DNA from: Bradyrhizobium sp. NP1
GTDB lineage: Bacteria; Pseudomonadota; Alphaproteobacteria; Rhizobiales; Xanthobacteraceae
DNA: 64,000 bases
Assembly: GCF_030378205.1 (NCBI RefSeq)
Contig: NZ_CP127385.1
Coordinates: forward strand, 5,744,001-5,808,000
Reading direction: 5' to 3'
The position numbers and the translations under genes were made by a program. Each line of letters begins with the position of its first letter. Within the stretch, counting starts at the first letter, position 1. The notes under the pieces were generated by a model, which was not told where the DNA came from, did no database searches, and saw only the letters and a list, made by a program, of their open reading frames with translations. This document shows positions 18,745-27,286 of the stretch, piece by piece.

Positions 18745-19581
18745 TCAGGTGCCGCCTTGCGCCTTCCAGGGGATCACCCGCTTCTGGATCTGCTGCAGCA
18801 GAAGCTGGAAGCAGTAGCCGAGCCCGGCGACCACGATCAGCCCGACATACATGTCGCGGACCTCGAAGACCTGCCACGATCGCCAGATCATATAGCCGAC
18901 GCCGACCTGCGTGCCGAAATTCTCGGCGATGACAACGACAATCAGCGCCATGCCGACGCCGAGCTGAAGCCCGGTGAAGATGAACGGCAGCGCGCCCGGC
19001 ACCGCGATGGTACGGTAGGTCTGCCAGCGGCTCGCCTTGAAGTTGGAGGCGACATCGAGATAGATCTTCTCGATGTTGATGACGCCGGCAAGCGTAGAGA
19101 AGAACATCTGGAAGAACACGGCGATGGCGACGATGATCCATTTCGAGGCTTCGCCGATGCCGAAGATCATCATCACGAGCGGAAACATCGCGATCTTCGG
19201 AATCGGATAGAGCGCGTTGATCGCGGGCTGCACGAACGCGCGGACAACGGGCGACAGCCCGAGCAGCACACCGAGCACCAGTCCGGGAATCGTGCCGAGC
19301 AGCGTTCCGATCAGGACGCGCAGCACGGTCCAGCCGATGTCGACGAAGAGCTGGCCGGACTGCACCAGCTCAAACAATTCCAGGATGACCGAGCTCGGGC
19401 TCGGGAAAAACCTGAAATCGAGCAGGTGCGCTCGCACCATGAGCTCCCACACCACGAGGATCAACGCCGGCGAGGCGACCGCGGCGAACGCTTCCGACCG
19501 CACCAGGCGGACCAGCGGCGAAGGCGGCTTTCGATCGTCGGCGACGATGCGGATCGCATCGCGCGAAAGGATGGTCGTCAT
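18745..19581 (-). CDS. ABC transporter permease, SsuC/TauC/NrtB type
   Basis: A 278-residue inner-membrane permease of the nitrate/sulfonate/taurine family. The C-terminal half has the conserved cytoplasmic loop NFKASRWQTYRTIAVPGALPFIFTGL, where the EAA-type motif couples to the ATPase, and the following AENFGTQVGVGYMIWRS segment. Its ATG overlaps the stop of the ATPase gene by four bases (ATGA). A longer frame upstream only shadows the ATPase. No binding-protein gene lies next to it; the nearest of the matching type is the NMT1/THI5-like gene near 57 kb. Confidence 0.88.
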   Translation of the reverse strand: MTTILSRDAIRIVADDRKPPSPLVRLVRSEAFAAVASPALILVVWELMVRAHLLDFRFFPSPSSVILELFELVQSGQLFVDIGWTVLRVLIGTLLGTIPGLVLGVLLGLSPVVRAFVQPAINALYPIPKIAMFPLVMMIFGIGEASKWIIVAIAVFFQMFFSTLAGVINIEKIYLDVASNFKASRWQTYRTIAVPGALPFIFTGLQLGVGMALIVVVIAENFGTQVGVGYMIWRSWQVFEVRDMYVGLIVVAGLGYCFQLLLQQIQKRVIPWKAQGGT

Positions 19582-20384
19582 GGGGCGGAGACCTCCTCGC
19601 GAAGCAGGGTCCATATCCTGCGGCTCATCTGCCCGAACGCCGGGTCGGCCTTCAGGTCGTAGACACGCCGCGGTCTTGGAAATTCGACCTTGAATTCCGC
19701 CCTCAGTGTTCCCGGCCGGCGCGACATCACCAGGACGCGGTCGCCGAGCACCAGCGCCTCGTCGATCGAATGGGTGATGAAGACGACGGTCTTTCGCGTC
19801 TCGCTCCAGATCCGCAGCAGCTCTTCCTGGAGCAGAGCCTTGTTCTGCTCGTCGAGCGCCGCGAACGGCTCGTCCATCAGCAGGATTTCCGGGTCGTTGG
19901 AGAACGCCCGCGCCACGCTGGCGCGCTGCTTCATGCCGCCGGAGAGCTGGTGCGGATAGGCGTCGGCGAAGCGCGCCAGTCCCGCAAGCCCGATGAAATG
20001 ATCGACCGTCCGCGCGATCTGCTCGGGTGGAACGTGCCGCAGCTTCAGGCCATAGGCGACATTGTCGCGGATGGTCATCCAGGGAAAGATCGAGGCTTCC
20101 TGGAAGATCATCGAGCTCAGGGGAGCAGCCGGATCGTCGCGCATGATGAGCACTTCGCCACGGCTTGGCGTCTCCAATTCGGCCAGAATGCGCAGCAAGG
20201 TCGTCTTGCCGCATCCGGACGGACCGACGATGCAGACGAACTCGCCTTTTCGCACCTCGAGATTGATGTCGCTGATCGCATCGACGGTGGAATGGCCGAG
20301 CGCAAAGCTCTTGCCGAGATTCCTGATGCGGATCTTGACCGCATCGCCGCTCACTCGCGGAGCGGATTTGACGTTCGCTACCAT
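19578..20384 (-). CDS. ABC transporter ATPase, SsuB/TauB/NrtD type
   Basis: A 268-residue ATPase for the downstream permease. Walker A is GPSGCGKTT, the signature is LSGGMKQRASVARAF, Walker B is ILLMDEPFAALD, and the switch region is FITHSIDEALVLGDR. The family serves nitrate, sulfonate, taurine and pyrimidine-precursor (NMT1/THI5) uptake. ATG 20384 is chosen; an ATG at 20402 lies inside the palindromic repeat that abuts the gene. The promoter region of this operon is therefore occupied by repeat sequence. Confidence 0.88.
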   Translation of the reverse strand: MVANVKSAPRVSGDAVKIRIRNLGKSFALGHSTVDAISDINLEVRKGEFVCIVGPSGCGKTTLLRILAELETPSRGEVLIMRDDPAAPLSSMIFQEASIFPWMTIRDNVAYGLKLRHVPPEQIARTVDHFIGLAGLARFADAYPHQLSGGMKQRASVARAFSNDPEILLMDEPFAALDEQNKALLQEELLRIWSETRKTVVFITHSIDEALVLGDRVLVMSRRPGTLRAEFKVEFPRPRRVYDLKADPAFGQMSRRIWTLLREEVSAP

Positions 20385-20394
20385 TTGCCCAGAT

Positions 20395-20517
20395 TCCCTC
20401 ATGCGAACGTCAAATCGAAAGCTCTACGAACATCAATAACTTGCTGGTGTCCTTTCGGACCCGAAGTTCGCAAAAGAGCTTGGCCCGCAAAATGATGCGA
20501 AGGGTCCGGGACACTAG
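20395..20517. repeat. CTAG-ended palindromic repeat, copy A
   Basis: Contains GTCAAATCGAAAGC followed by a hairpin from 20444 (CTGGTGTCC) to 20517 (GGGACACTAG), with arms near GGACCCGAAGTTCG and GCGAAGGGTCC. It is related to copy B at 34203-34370: both have TCAAATCGAAAGC, then an AT-rich spacer, TTGCT(A/G)GT and CCGAAGTTCG in the same order. The terminal CTAG supplies the TAG stop of the adjacent amidohydrolase gene. Confidence 0.7.
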
Positions 20518-22184
20518 CCTTGCCTTTCGTAAACGATGCGGCCATCCACCATGGTCTTCAGGACGGTGATGGATTTCAGCGCCTCGACATCCGCGGTTAT
20601 CGGATCATCGGAGAGGATGGCGAGGTCGGCGAGCTTGCCGACTTCGATCGAGCCGAGCTTGTGCTCGGCGAACGCGTAGCGCGACGCCGCGCTGGTGTAG
20701 AGCCGCAGCGCCTCCTCGCGCGAGACCGCCTGCTCGTGCCCATAGACCGTTCCGCCCGCATCCTTGCGCGTCACCGCGACATACATGTTGATGAAGGGGT
20801 TGAGCGGATTGATCGGATAGTCGGTGCCTTGCCCGACCGCGTCGAGGCCGAGATGGTCGATCATCCAGCGCAGCGGAATGGCGCGGTCGGCATTTTCCTT
20901 GCCGATATAGCGGGCGATGGTCGCCGCCTTGTCCCACAGGAAGGCGCTCTGGGTGTCGACCCGGACGCCCAGCGCCCTGGCGCGCGTCATCTGGTCGGGC
21001 TGCATCAGGCTGCCGTGAATGACGACGAACCGCCGGTCGCGGATCGAGCGCTCGCGGTCGGCACTTTCATAGGCATCGAGCACCTTGTCGACCGCGGCGT
21101 CACCGACGGCATGAATGCCGACGCGCCAGCCGTAACGATTGGCGATCGACACGAACCGCGTCAGACGCTCGGGGCTCACGACAACGGTGCCGTGATAGCC
21201 GGGCTCATCGGGATAGCTTTCCCGCATGTCGGCAGTCCGCAGCGTCATCCCGCCGTCGACCTGCATCTTGACGCCGGAGAGGCTCAGCCAGTCGTCGCCG
21301 AAATCCGAGCTGATGCCCATCCGCGACAGCAAAGCCTCGAATTCCGACTCCGGCATCGTCGGGTTGAGCCCGCCGGTCGGGGCGTACATCGCACTGATGC
21401 GCAAGCTCGCCTCATGCCGCCGCGCGATGATCTGATGCACCTGCAGGTCGAACGGATCGACGCGGGCGCTGATCGCGCTGGTGACGCCAAAGCTGTTGAA
21501 ATAGGCCATGGCATCCCGGATCTGGCGGATGCGGGTGTCCTGCGACCACGGCGGCAGCAGGTCCTGCACCAGATCCTCGGCATTTTCCTCGAGCACGCCG
21601 CTGGGTTCGCCGGTCGCGTCGCGGTGAATCTCGCCGCCTTCGGGATTGGGCGTGTTGCGGTCGATCCCGGCCATTTTCAGGGCGAGGCTGTTGGCAAGGG
21701 TGAAATGCCCGACCGGGAGGCAGACCGGATGATCGGGCGCGGCGGCATCAAGCTCGAAGCGGTTGATGAAGCGCCGCTCCTTCAACTGCGCGATCGGATG
21801 CCAGATCCGGCCGCGGATCCACTCGCCGCGCGGCGTCTTTTCGGCCATCGCACGCACGCGCGCCTGCGCCTGCGCGATCGTGGAGACGCCGTCGAAGGAG
21901 ACAGTGTAGTTGAAGAGACCGGCCGCCTCGACATGGGCATGGGTATCGATCAGGCCGGGCACGACCGTCCTGCCGCCGGCATCGATGATCGCGGTCCGCA
22001 CGTCTGCATATTGCCTGATATCCGCTTCGCGGCCGACCGCGACGAACCTGCCGTCGCGGATGGCGACGGCATCAGTGGTCGAGGACGTCGCATCCATGGT
22101 GCGGATCGCGGCGTTGACGACGATGCTGTCGGCAAAGAGACCATGCCCGGCACTGGTGGCCGCCTTCACGTCGCTTGCCCGCAT
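20514..22184 (-). CDS. YtcJ-like amidohydrolase
   Basis: A 556-residue metal-dependent hydrolase of the YtcJ/Amidohydro_3 group, a family with few defined substrates. The N-terminal beta-sandwich has NAAIRTMDATSSTTDAVAIRDG. The metal-binding HxH is H82/H84 in LIDTHAHVEA. Later ligands fit GWRVGIHAVGDAAVDK, VVIHGSLMQPDQ and the aspartate in VGQGTDYPINPLNP. The end KLGSIEVGKLADLAILSDDP is the usual closing strand. The TAG stop comes from the neighbouring repeat. A Liv-type binding protein gene lies 46 bp upstream in the same direction, so the hydrolase may act on its ligand. Confidence 0.85.
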   Translation of the reverse strand: MRASDVKAATSAGHGLFADSIVVNAAIRTMDATSSTTDAVAIRDGRFVAVGREADIRQYADVRTAIIDAGGRTVVPGLIDTHAHVEAAGLFNYTVSFDGVSTIAQAQARVRAMAEKTPRGEWIRGRIWHPIAQLKERRFINRFELDAAAPDHPVCLPVGHFTLANSLALKMAGIDRNTPNPEGGEIHRDATGEPSGVLEENAEDLVQDLLPPWSQDTRIRQIRDAMAYFNSFGVTSAISARVDPFDLQVHQIIARRHEASLRISAMYAPTGGLNPTMPESEFEALLSRMGISSDFGDDWLSLSGVKMQVDGGMTLRTADMRESYPDEPGYHGTVVVSPERLTRFVSIANRYGWRVGIHAVGDAAVDKVLDAYESADRERSIRDRRFVVIHGSLMQPDQMTRARALGVRVDTQSAFLWDKAATIARYIGKENADRAIPLRWMIDHLGLDAVGQGTDYPINPLNPFINMYVAVTRKDAGGTVYGHEQAVSREEALRLYTSAASRYAFAEHKLGSIEVGKLADLAILSDDPITADVEALKSITVLKTMVDGRIVYERQG

Positions 22185-22230
22185 GTTTGGTATCTCTTCA
22201 AGGCTTGCGGTGCAGAAACGTCATCGTGTC

Positions 22231-23439
22231 CTAGTGCACGAGCGGACAATCGCCCTTGTCGATCGGGCGAAATGCCTCTTCCGCCGGGATCGTGCGCACC
22301 AGCTTGTAATAGTCGTAGCGCTGCCTGGATTCCTCCGGCTTCTTGACCTCGAACACGAACATGGTGTGGATCGCGCGCCCGTCCTTGCGCACCCTCACCG
22401 GCCCGAACAGCGGATCGTTGATCTCCGCCGACTGCATCTGCGCAACCACCTTGTCGCCGTCGATGGCCTGCGCCGCCTGCACCGCGCGCAGGTAAGCGAT
22501 CGTCGCCGAATAGGTGGCGGCGTGGTTGATGGTGGGCACACGGCCGTTCATGCGCTCGGCGAAGCGCGCGCTCCAGGCCCGCGTGCTGTCGTTCAAGTCC
22601 CAGTAAAAGGGCTCGCTCAGCAAGAGCCCCTGCGCCGCCTTCAGCCCCAGCGAATCGATATCGACGATCTGCATGAACAGGGCGGCAAGCTTCTTGTCGC
22701 CGCTCAGGATCTTGAACTCGGAGATCTGCTTGATCGCGTTGATGGCGTCGGCGCCGGTGTCGCCGAGCGCGATCACGTCCGCGCCGGAGGCCTGCGCCTG
22801 CAGCAGATACGAGCTGAAGTCGCTCGTCCCCAGCGGGTGCGACACCGAGCCGAGCACCTTGCCGCCCTGCTTCTCGACCGCCTCGGCGGTGTCGCGCTGC
22901 AAGGCCTTGCCGAGCGCATAGTCGAAGCTGACGAAATACCAGGACTTGCCGCCGCGCTCGGTGATCGCGCGCCCCATGGCGTTGCCGAGCGCCCAGGTGT
23001 CCAGCGCCCATTGCACCGTGGTCGGCTGGCAGAATTTTCCGGTGAGGTCCGACGTTGCCGAACCCGAGGCCAGCATGGTGCGGTTCTTCTCCTTCATGAT
23101 GGTGTTGACGGCGAGCGCCACGCCGGAATTCGGCAGATCGACGATCGCCGTGACGTTCTCCTGGTCGACCCAGCGGCGCGCGATGGCCGAACCGACGTCG
23201 GGCTTGTTCTGGTGGTCGGCGAAGATGATCTCGGCCTTCAGCCCCTTCGATTCCTTGGCAAAGTCCTCGGCCGCCATTTGCGCCGCGATGAACGAGCCCT
23301 TGCCGGCCTGGTCCGAGAACGGCCCCGAAAAGTCGCTCAGCACGCCGATCTTGACCGTGTTGTTCGGAACCTCGGCCGAGGCCGCGCCCATGGCGGCCAG
23401 CACCACGCCCATGGAAGCCGCAAGGATAGGATGTCGCAT
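22231..23439 (-). CDS. Branched-chain-type ABC transporter substrate-binding protein
   Basis: A 402-residue Peripla_BP_6 protein. The signal peptide MRHPILAASMGVVLAAMGAASA ends with a cleavage site near residue 22, then VPNNTVKIGVLSDFSGPFSD begins the mature fold. Further landmarks are AARRWVDQE-like ARRWVDQENVTAIVDL and FVSFDYALGKALQRDTAEAVEKQGG. It lacks its own permease and ATPase genes nearby, so it may share a Liv channel from this window. It precedes the YtcJ-like gene, which suggests linked uptake and hydrolysis. The upstream 245 bp to the divergent amidohydrolase gene includes an AT-rich promoter-like stretch around 23480-23545. Confidence 0.9.
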   Translation of the reverse strand: MRHPILAASMGVVLAAMGAASAEVPNNTVKIGVLSDFSGPFSDQAGKGSFIAAQMAAEDFAKESKGLKAEIIFADHQNKPDVGSAIARRWVDQENVTAIVDLPNSGVALAVNTIMKEKNRTMLASGSATSDLTGKFCQPTTVQWALDTWALGNAMGRAITERGGKSWYFVSFDYALGKALQRDTAEAVEKQGGKVLGSVSHPLGTSDFSSYLLQAQASGADVIALGDTGADAINAIKQISEFKILSGDKKLAALFMQIVDIDSLGLKAAQGLLLSEPFYWDLNDSTRAWSARFAERMNGRVPTINHAATYSATIAYLRAVQAAQAIDGDKVVAQMQSAEINDPLFGPVRVRKDGRAIHTMFVFEVKKPEESRQRYDYYKLVRTIPAEEAFRPIDKGDCPLVH

Positions 23440-23684
23440 CGCATTTCCCCTGTTTGCGGACGGGTTCGCCGCCTCACAAATTTCTAAATATCTCGTTTTT
23501 TATGTTACAGGCGACATTGTATGATATTTCTATTCGTGTCAAACCAGCGCGAGGAAGAGTCGGACGCGCCGGCCTCTGTCTGCGACCCGTCACGCGGCAG
23601 CGCGAGGTGCAGCAGACGAGCTTGCGGCAAGTGAAGTCCGGACCGACAATTCCGTTCCCGCCCATGTGAGGCTGTCGGCGACCG

Positions 23685-24743
23685 ATGTTCTGCCTGTGCT
23701 GCCGCCCTGCTCCGGGTTTCTTCGCCGAAAGCGTGGTCGGCGCCGCCGGCGACGTCGCAAGCGCCCTGAAGCGTCGTGCCGCCTATGAGCGCCGGCGCGG
23801 CTACTCGCGCGCGCCGGCCACCCATCCCGCACCGTCCGAGTTCGTCATCCGCAACAGCCGCGCGATCACGATGGACCCGCATATCGGCGATATCGCCCAT
23901 GCCGATATCCATGTTCGCGACGGGAACATTGTCAATGTCGGGCGCGCGCTTGCGACACCGGCGCTCGAAATCGACGGCAGCGGGCTGATCGCCCTGCCGG
24001 GCTTCGTCGCCGACCACCGCCATCTCCTCGACGAGGCGGCGGGCGCCGACGAGCCCGGCCATCCCGGCCTTCGCGAGGCCGCCCCGGAAGACATCTATCG
24101 CGTGCTGCGCCTCGCCCTGCTCGATCTGGTTTCCGCCGGCTTCACCAGCATTCACTGCTGCGCCGCCGATATCGGCGAAGGCCATGCGGAAACCGCCCTG
24201 CTCGCGCTGATCGACGCCGGCCTGCGCGGCCGTTTCAGCTATCCGCTCGGCGCGGAGCCGTCGACGGCCACGGCCAGCGCCGTGACCTTAATCCGCGAAC
24301 TCCATGACACCTGGTTCGCCACGCCGTCAGGTCACCTGCTCGATCTCGGCATCGTCGGCAGTTCCACCGAGGCCGCTGAACAGATCCTCTCGTTGCACCG
24401 GTTGCCGGTGGCGACACACGACATCGTCCAGCCCGCCGGGCCGGATTGCGCCAACCGCACCATCGGCGCGGCGCGCCGGCTCGGGCTCGATCCATGGATC
24501 GGATCGCTGTCGCCGGGCAAATGCGCCGACCTCATTCTGGTTGCCGGCAGCCTTGGCCCGCCGACGACCGCTGCCGACGTCGCGCTGGTCTGCATCGACG
24601 GACGCATCAGGAAGCGCAACGGCATCCTGACCGAGCCGAACGAAGGCCTGATCCGCCGCGAGGGCGGCGACGCGCTCGCGCGCCTGCAATCCAGTCTTTT
24701 TCGAGGGAATGTCATCCGATGGCCAGGGTCGGCGACGCGGTAA
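23685..24743 (+). CDS. Shortened amidohydrolase-family protein, possibly inactive
   Basis: A frame of up to 352 residues with amidohydrolase ends but a reduced middle. The beta-sandwich EFVIRNSRAITMDPHIGD and the first metal motif LPGFVADHRHLL are present, and so is the C-terminal IGSLSPGKCADLILVAG. The central region, which should carry the later His ligands and the catalytic Asp, is about 100 residues shorter than in relatives, and I cannot place those residues. It may be a degenerating gene or a non-catalytic partner. The start is unclear, since ATG 23685 precedes about 45 unmatched residues. It overlaps the next gene by 25 bases. Confidence 0.6.
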   Translation: MFCLCCRPAPGFFAESVVGAAGDVASALKRRAAYERRRGYSRAPATHPAPSEFVIRNSRAITMDPHIGDIAHADIHVRDGNIVNVGRALATPALEIDGSGLIALPGFVADHRHLLDEAAGADEPGHPGLREAAPEDIYRVLRLALLDLVSAGFTSIHCCAADIGEGHAETALLALIDAGLRGRFSYPLGAEPSTATASAVTLIRELHDTWFATPSGHLLDLGIVGSSTEAAEQILSLHRLPVATHDIVQPAGPDCANRTIGAARRLGLDPWIGSLSPGKCADLILVAGSLGPPTTAADVALVCIDGRIRKRNGILTEPNEGLIRREGGDALARLQSSLFRGNVIRWPGSATR

Positions 24744-25603
24744 TCGCAGCGGTCGAAGAGAGCGTGCAGGCGAGCTTCATCCCGCAGCAGCTGCTGCCGG
24801 AATGCGACGAGGATGCGCTCGCCAGGCACATGCACTGGATGGCGCCGCTTCACTACGACCCGGGCGCGGGCCGGTTTCGCACCTCCGTCCGCTCCTATCT
24901 GGTCAGGACCGGCCGCCACACCGTGCTGATCGACTGCTGCGGCGGCAACCACAAGAACCGCCCGTATTTCCCGCGCTTCCACCAGCGCGAGCATGACTGG
25001 CTCGACCGCCTCGCGGCGGCCGGCGCTGCACCCGAGCAGGTCGACTACGTCATGTGCACCCATCTGCACGCCGACCATGTCGGCTGGAACACGGTGCTGA
25101 AGGACGGAAGCTGGGTGCCGACGTTTCCGAACGCGAAGTACATCGCCCACCGCGACGAGCTTAACCGCTGGAATCCCGCGCACGCTTCGCACCGCTTCTC
25201 TGCGCATAACGAATTCACCTGGGAGGATTCGATCCTGCCTGTGGTCGAAGCCGGTCAATGCGTGGCGGTCGACGACGGCTACGAGCTCGACGAGATGCTG
25301 ACGGTGGAACCGACGCCGGGGCATACGCTTGCGCATGTCGCGATCCGCCTGCGCTCCGGCGCACGGCAGGCGATTTTTTCCGGCGACGTCATGCACGTGC
25401 CGCTGCAGGTCCACTATCCGCATTGGGGCACCAGCCTCGACGATGATCCGGCGCTCGGCGTGCGCTCGCGCCTGCGGTTGCTGGAGTCCTGCGCCGAGAC
25501 GGGTACGCTGGTGCTGCCGACGCACTTTGTTCCCGGCAATGGCTGCTTCATCCGGCGCACGGCGGAAGGTTTTGCATTCGAATGGAACAGGGATCACAGC
25601 TAG
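24719..25603 (+). CDS. Metallo-beta-lactamase-fold hydrolase
   Basis: A 294-residue MBL-fold enzyme. The zinc motif is H115-x-H117-x-D119-H120 in CTHLHADHVGWN; the next His ligand is in EPTPGHTLAHV and the bridging Asp in IFSGDVMHVP. A GNHKNRPYFPRFHQ segment upstream of the motif is shared with the MBL protein encoded at 54262-55164, so the two are paralogs of one subfamily. It starts inside the shortened amidohydrolase gene and its end overlaps the following amidohydrolase by 22 bases, giving a tight three-gene unit. The substrate is unknown; lactone or cyclic-amide opening is plausible. Confidence 0.87.
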   Translation: MARVGDAVIAAVEESVQASFIPQQLLPECDEDALARHMHWMAPLHYDPGAGRFRTSVRSYLVRTGRHTVLIDCCGGNHKNRPYFPRFHQREHDWLDRLAAAGAAPEQVDYVMCTHLHADHVGWNTVLKDGSWVPTFPNAKYIAHRDELNRWNPAHASHRFSAHNEFTWEDSILPVVEAGQCVAVDDGYELDEMLTVEPTPGHTLAHVAIRLRSGARQAIFSGDVMHVPLQVHYPHWGTSLDDDPALGVRSRLRLLESCAETGTLVLPTHFVPGNGCFIRRTAEGFAFEWNRDHS

Positions 25604-27084
25604 CTCGAAGCCGCGCGGGCGCGGGCGTGTTGCACACGCGGCGCCTGCTGCGCGAGAGCAACGCTTCCGTCATCAGCTATGACGCGACCGTGCGGTTCGA
25701 GGACGGCGTGATCCGCGACGTCGCGTTCGGCGCCTCGACCAGCAAGGACGAGGCATTTCCCGACACGCTGGTCGTCCCGGCGCTGGCAAATGCGCATGAC
25801 CATGGCCGCGGGCTGAAGACGACCGCCTATGGCGCCTTCGATACCGCGGTCGAGGGCTGGGTGCCGGCGACCTACACCATCCCGCGCCTCGACCCCTATT
25901 TGATCGCGGCGCTGGCCTTTGCGCGGATGGCGCGCGGCGGCATCACCTCGATCGTGCATTGCCATCTCTCCGCCGAGCCCGCGGCGCTGACGGCGGCCGC
26001 CGAAGCGGTGTCCCGTGCCGCGCGCGACGTCGGGGTGCGCGTCGCCTTTGTCGTCCCTTTGCGCGACCGCCATCGGCTCGGCTACGGCGCGGACGAGGCG
26101 ATCCTGGCCCACATGGAGCCTGGCGACATCGACGCGATCAGGGCGCGCTGGCTCAAGCCGATTCCGCCGATCGAAGCACAGCTCGATGCGGTCGAGGCGA
26201 TCGCGGCGCGCTGCGAGCGCGATGGATTTACGGTGCAGTACGGCCCGGTCGGCATGGAATGGTGCAGCGACGCGCTGCTTGGCGAGGTCGCAAGGCGCGC
26301 CGCGGCATCAGACCGCCGCATCCACATGCACCTGCTGGAAAGCCGCTATCAGCGGGCGTGGACAGACCGGCACTATCCGGAAGGTCCGGTCGCACGGCTG
26401 GCGAAGCTCGGATTGCTCTCGCCGCACCTCACGCTCGCGCACGGGACCTGGCTGCGCCCTGACGAAAATCAAATGCTCGCCGGCCACGGCGTCACCGTCT
26501 CGGTCAACACCAGCTCCAACCTGCGCCTGAAATCCGGCGTGGCGCCGGTGCCAGCGATGAAGGCCGCAGGCGTGAGGTTCGCGATCGGGCTCGACGCGCT
26601 GGCGCTCGACGACGACGACGACATGCTGCGCGAGCTTTGCCTGACGCAGCTCCTGCATGCGGGCCACGGCTTCGACGTCAAGCTGACCTGCGAGGAGATC
26701 CTCCACGCCGGCAGCACAACGGGCGCCTGCGCGGTCTGTGGCGACCGCGGCCATGGCCAAATCGCCCCGGGCTCGCCGGCCGATTTCATCGTGCTCGACT
26801 ATCACGCGCTGGCCTCCGACATTCCGCCCGGACTGGACGATCCGTTCCGCACCTTCTTTGCGCGGGCAAGGAGCAGGCACATCGCAAGCGTCCATGCCGC
26901 GGGACAGCAGATCGTTCGCGGCGGCCGCGTGCTCGGCATCGACGAGCCGGCGCTTGAGGCCGCGCTGTTCAAGGAGCTTGAAAAGGCGTCGTCCGAGATC
27001 GCGGCCCTCAAACCCCTGCTCGCGCGTTTCCAGCGGGGCCTTGCGCGCTTCTATGCGGCAAGCGACCATTCGTCACAGACCTGA
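25582..27084 (+). CDS. Amidohydrolase / deaminase of the TrzN-AtzB-like group
   Basis: A 500-residue zinc- or iron-dependent hydrolase. H72/H74 form the first metal pair in ALANAHDHGRG. HMHLLESRYQ supplies the third His and Glu, LTLAHGTWL the fourth His, and GLDALALDDDDD the catalytic Asp; all expected ligands are visible, unlike the shortened relative two genes upstream. Substrates in this group include chlorotriazines, purines and guanidino compounds. ATG 25582 lies within the MBL gene end, and the first 15 or so residues do not match the fold, so a later start is possible. A 202-bp spacer follows before the next hydrolase gene. Confidence 0.82.
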   Translation: MEQGSQLARSRAGAGVLHTRRLLRESNASVISYDATVRFEDGVIRDVAFGASTSKDEAFPDTLVVPALANAHDHGRGLKTTAYGAFDTAVEGWVPATYTIPRLDPYLIAALAFARMARGGITSIVHCHLSAEPAALTAAAEAVSRAARDVGVRVAFVVPLRDRHRLGYGADEAILAHMEPGDIDAIRARWLKPIPPIEAQLDAVEAIAARCERDGFTVQYGPVGMEWCSDALLGEVARRAAASDRRIHMHLLESRYQRAWTDRHYPEGPVARLAKLGLLSPHLTLAHGTWLRPDENQMLAGHGVTVSVNTSSNLRLKSGVAPVPAMKAAGVRFAIGLDALALDDDDDMLRELCLTQLLHAGHGFDVKLTCEEILHAGSTTGACAVCGDRGHGQIAPGSPADFIVLDYHALASDIPPGLDDPFRTFFARARSRHIASVHAAGQQIVRGGRVLGIDEPALEAALFKELEKASSEIAALKPLLARFQRGLARFYAASDHSSQT

Positions 27085-27286
27085 AGCCCGCGCGCCTGCG
27101 CACACTATGCGGCGGGCTGGAATTGCACATTCCGTCCGCGGGGCGCGCGGTCATGCCGGCGAACAAAGCCAGCCGTCCAGCGCACAACAATAATTTTGGA
27201 CGAGTTTGACAACCAGAGCGCATCTCAATAAAAACAAGAAATATTTATGAAACGAGTTGGAGCGCGCGAGTCCGCGAATACGCGTC

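Noticed and set aside
18472..19662. 396-residue plus-strand frame through the spacer and the ABC permease
   Set aside because: It starts in repeat sequence and runs antisense to a clear SsuC-type permease.
23440..23684. Short peptide frames in the divergent spacer before the shortened amidohydrolase
   Set aside because: No ribosome site or similarity; the stretch has AT-rich promoter-like sequence and the uncertain 5' end of the next gene.
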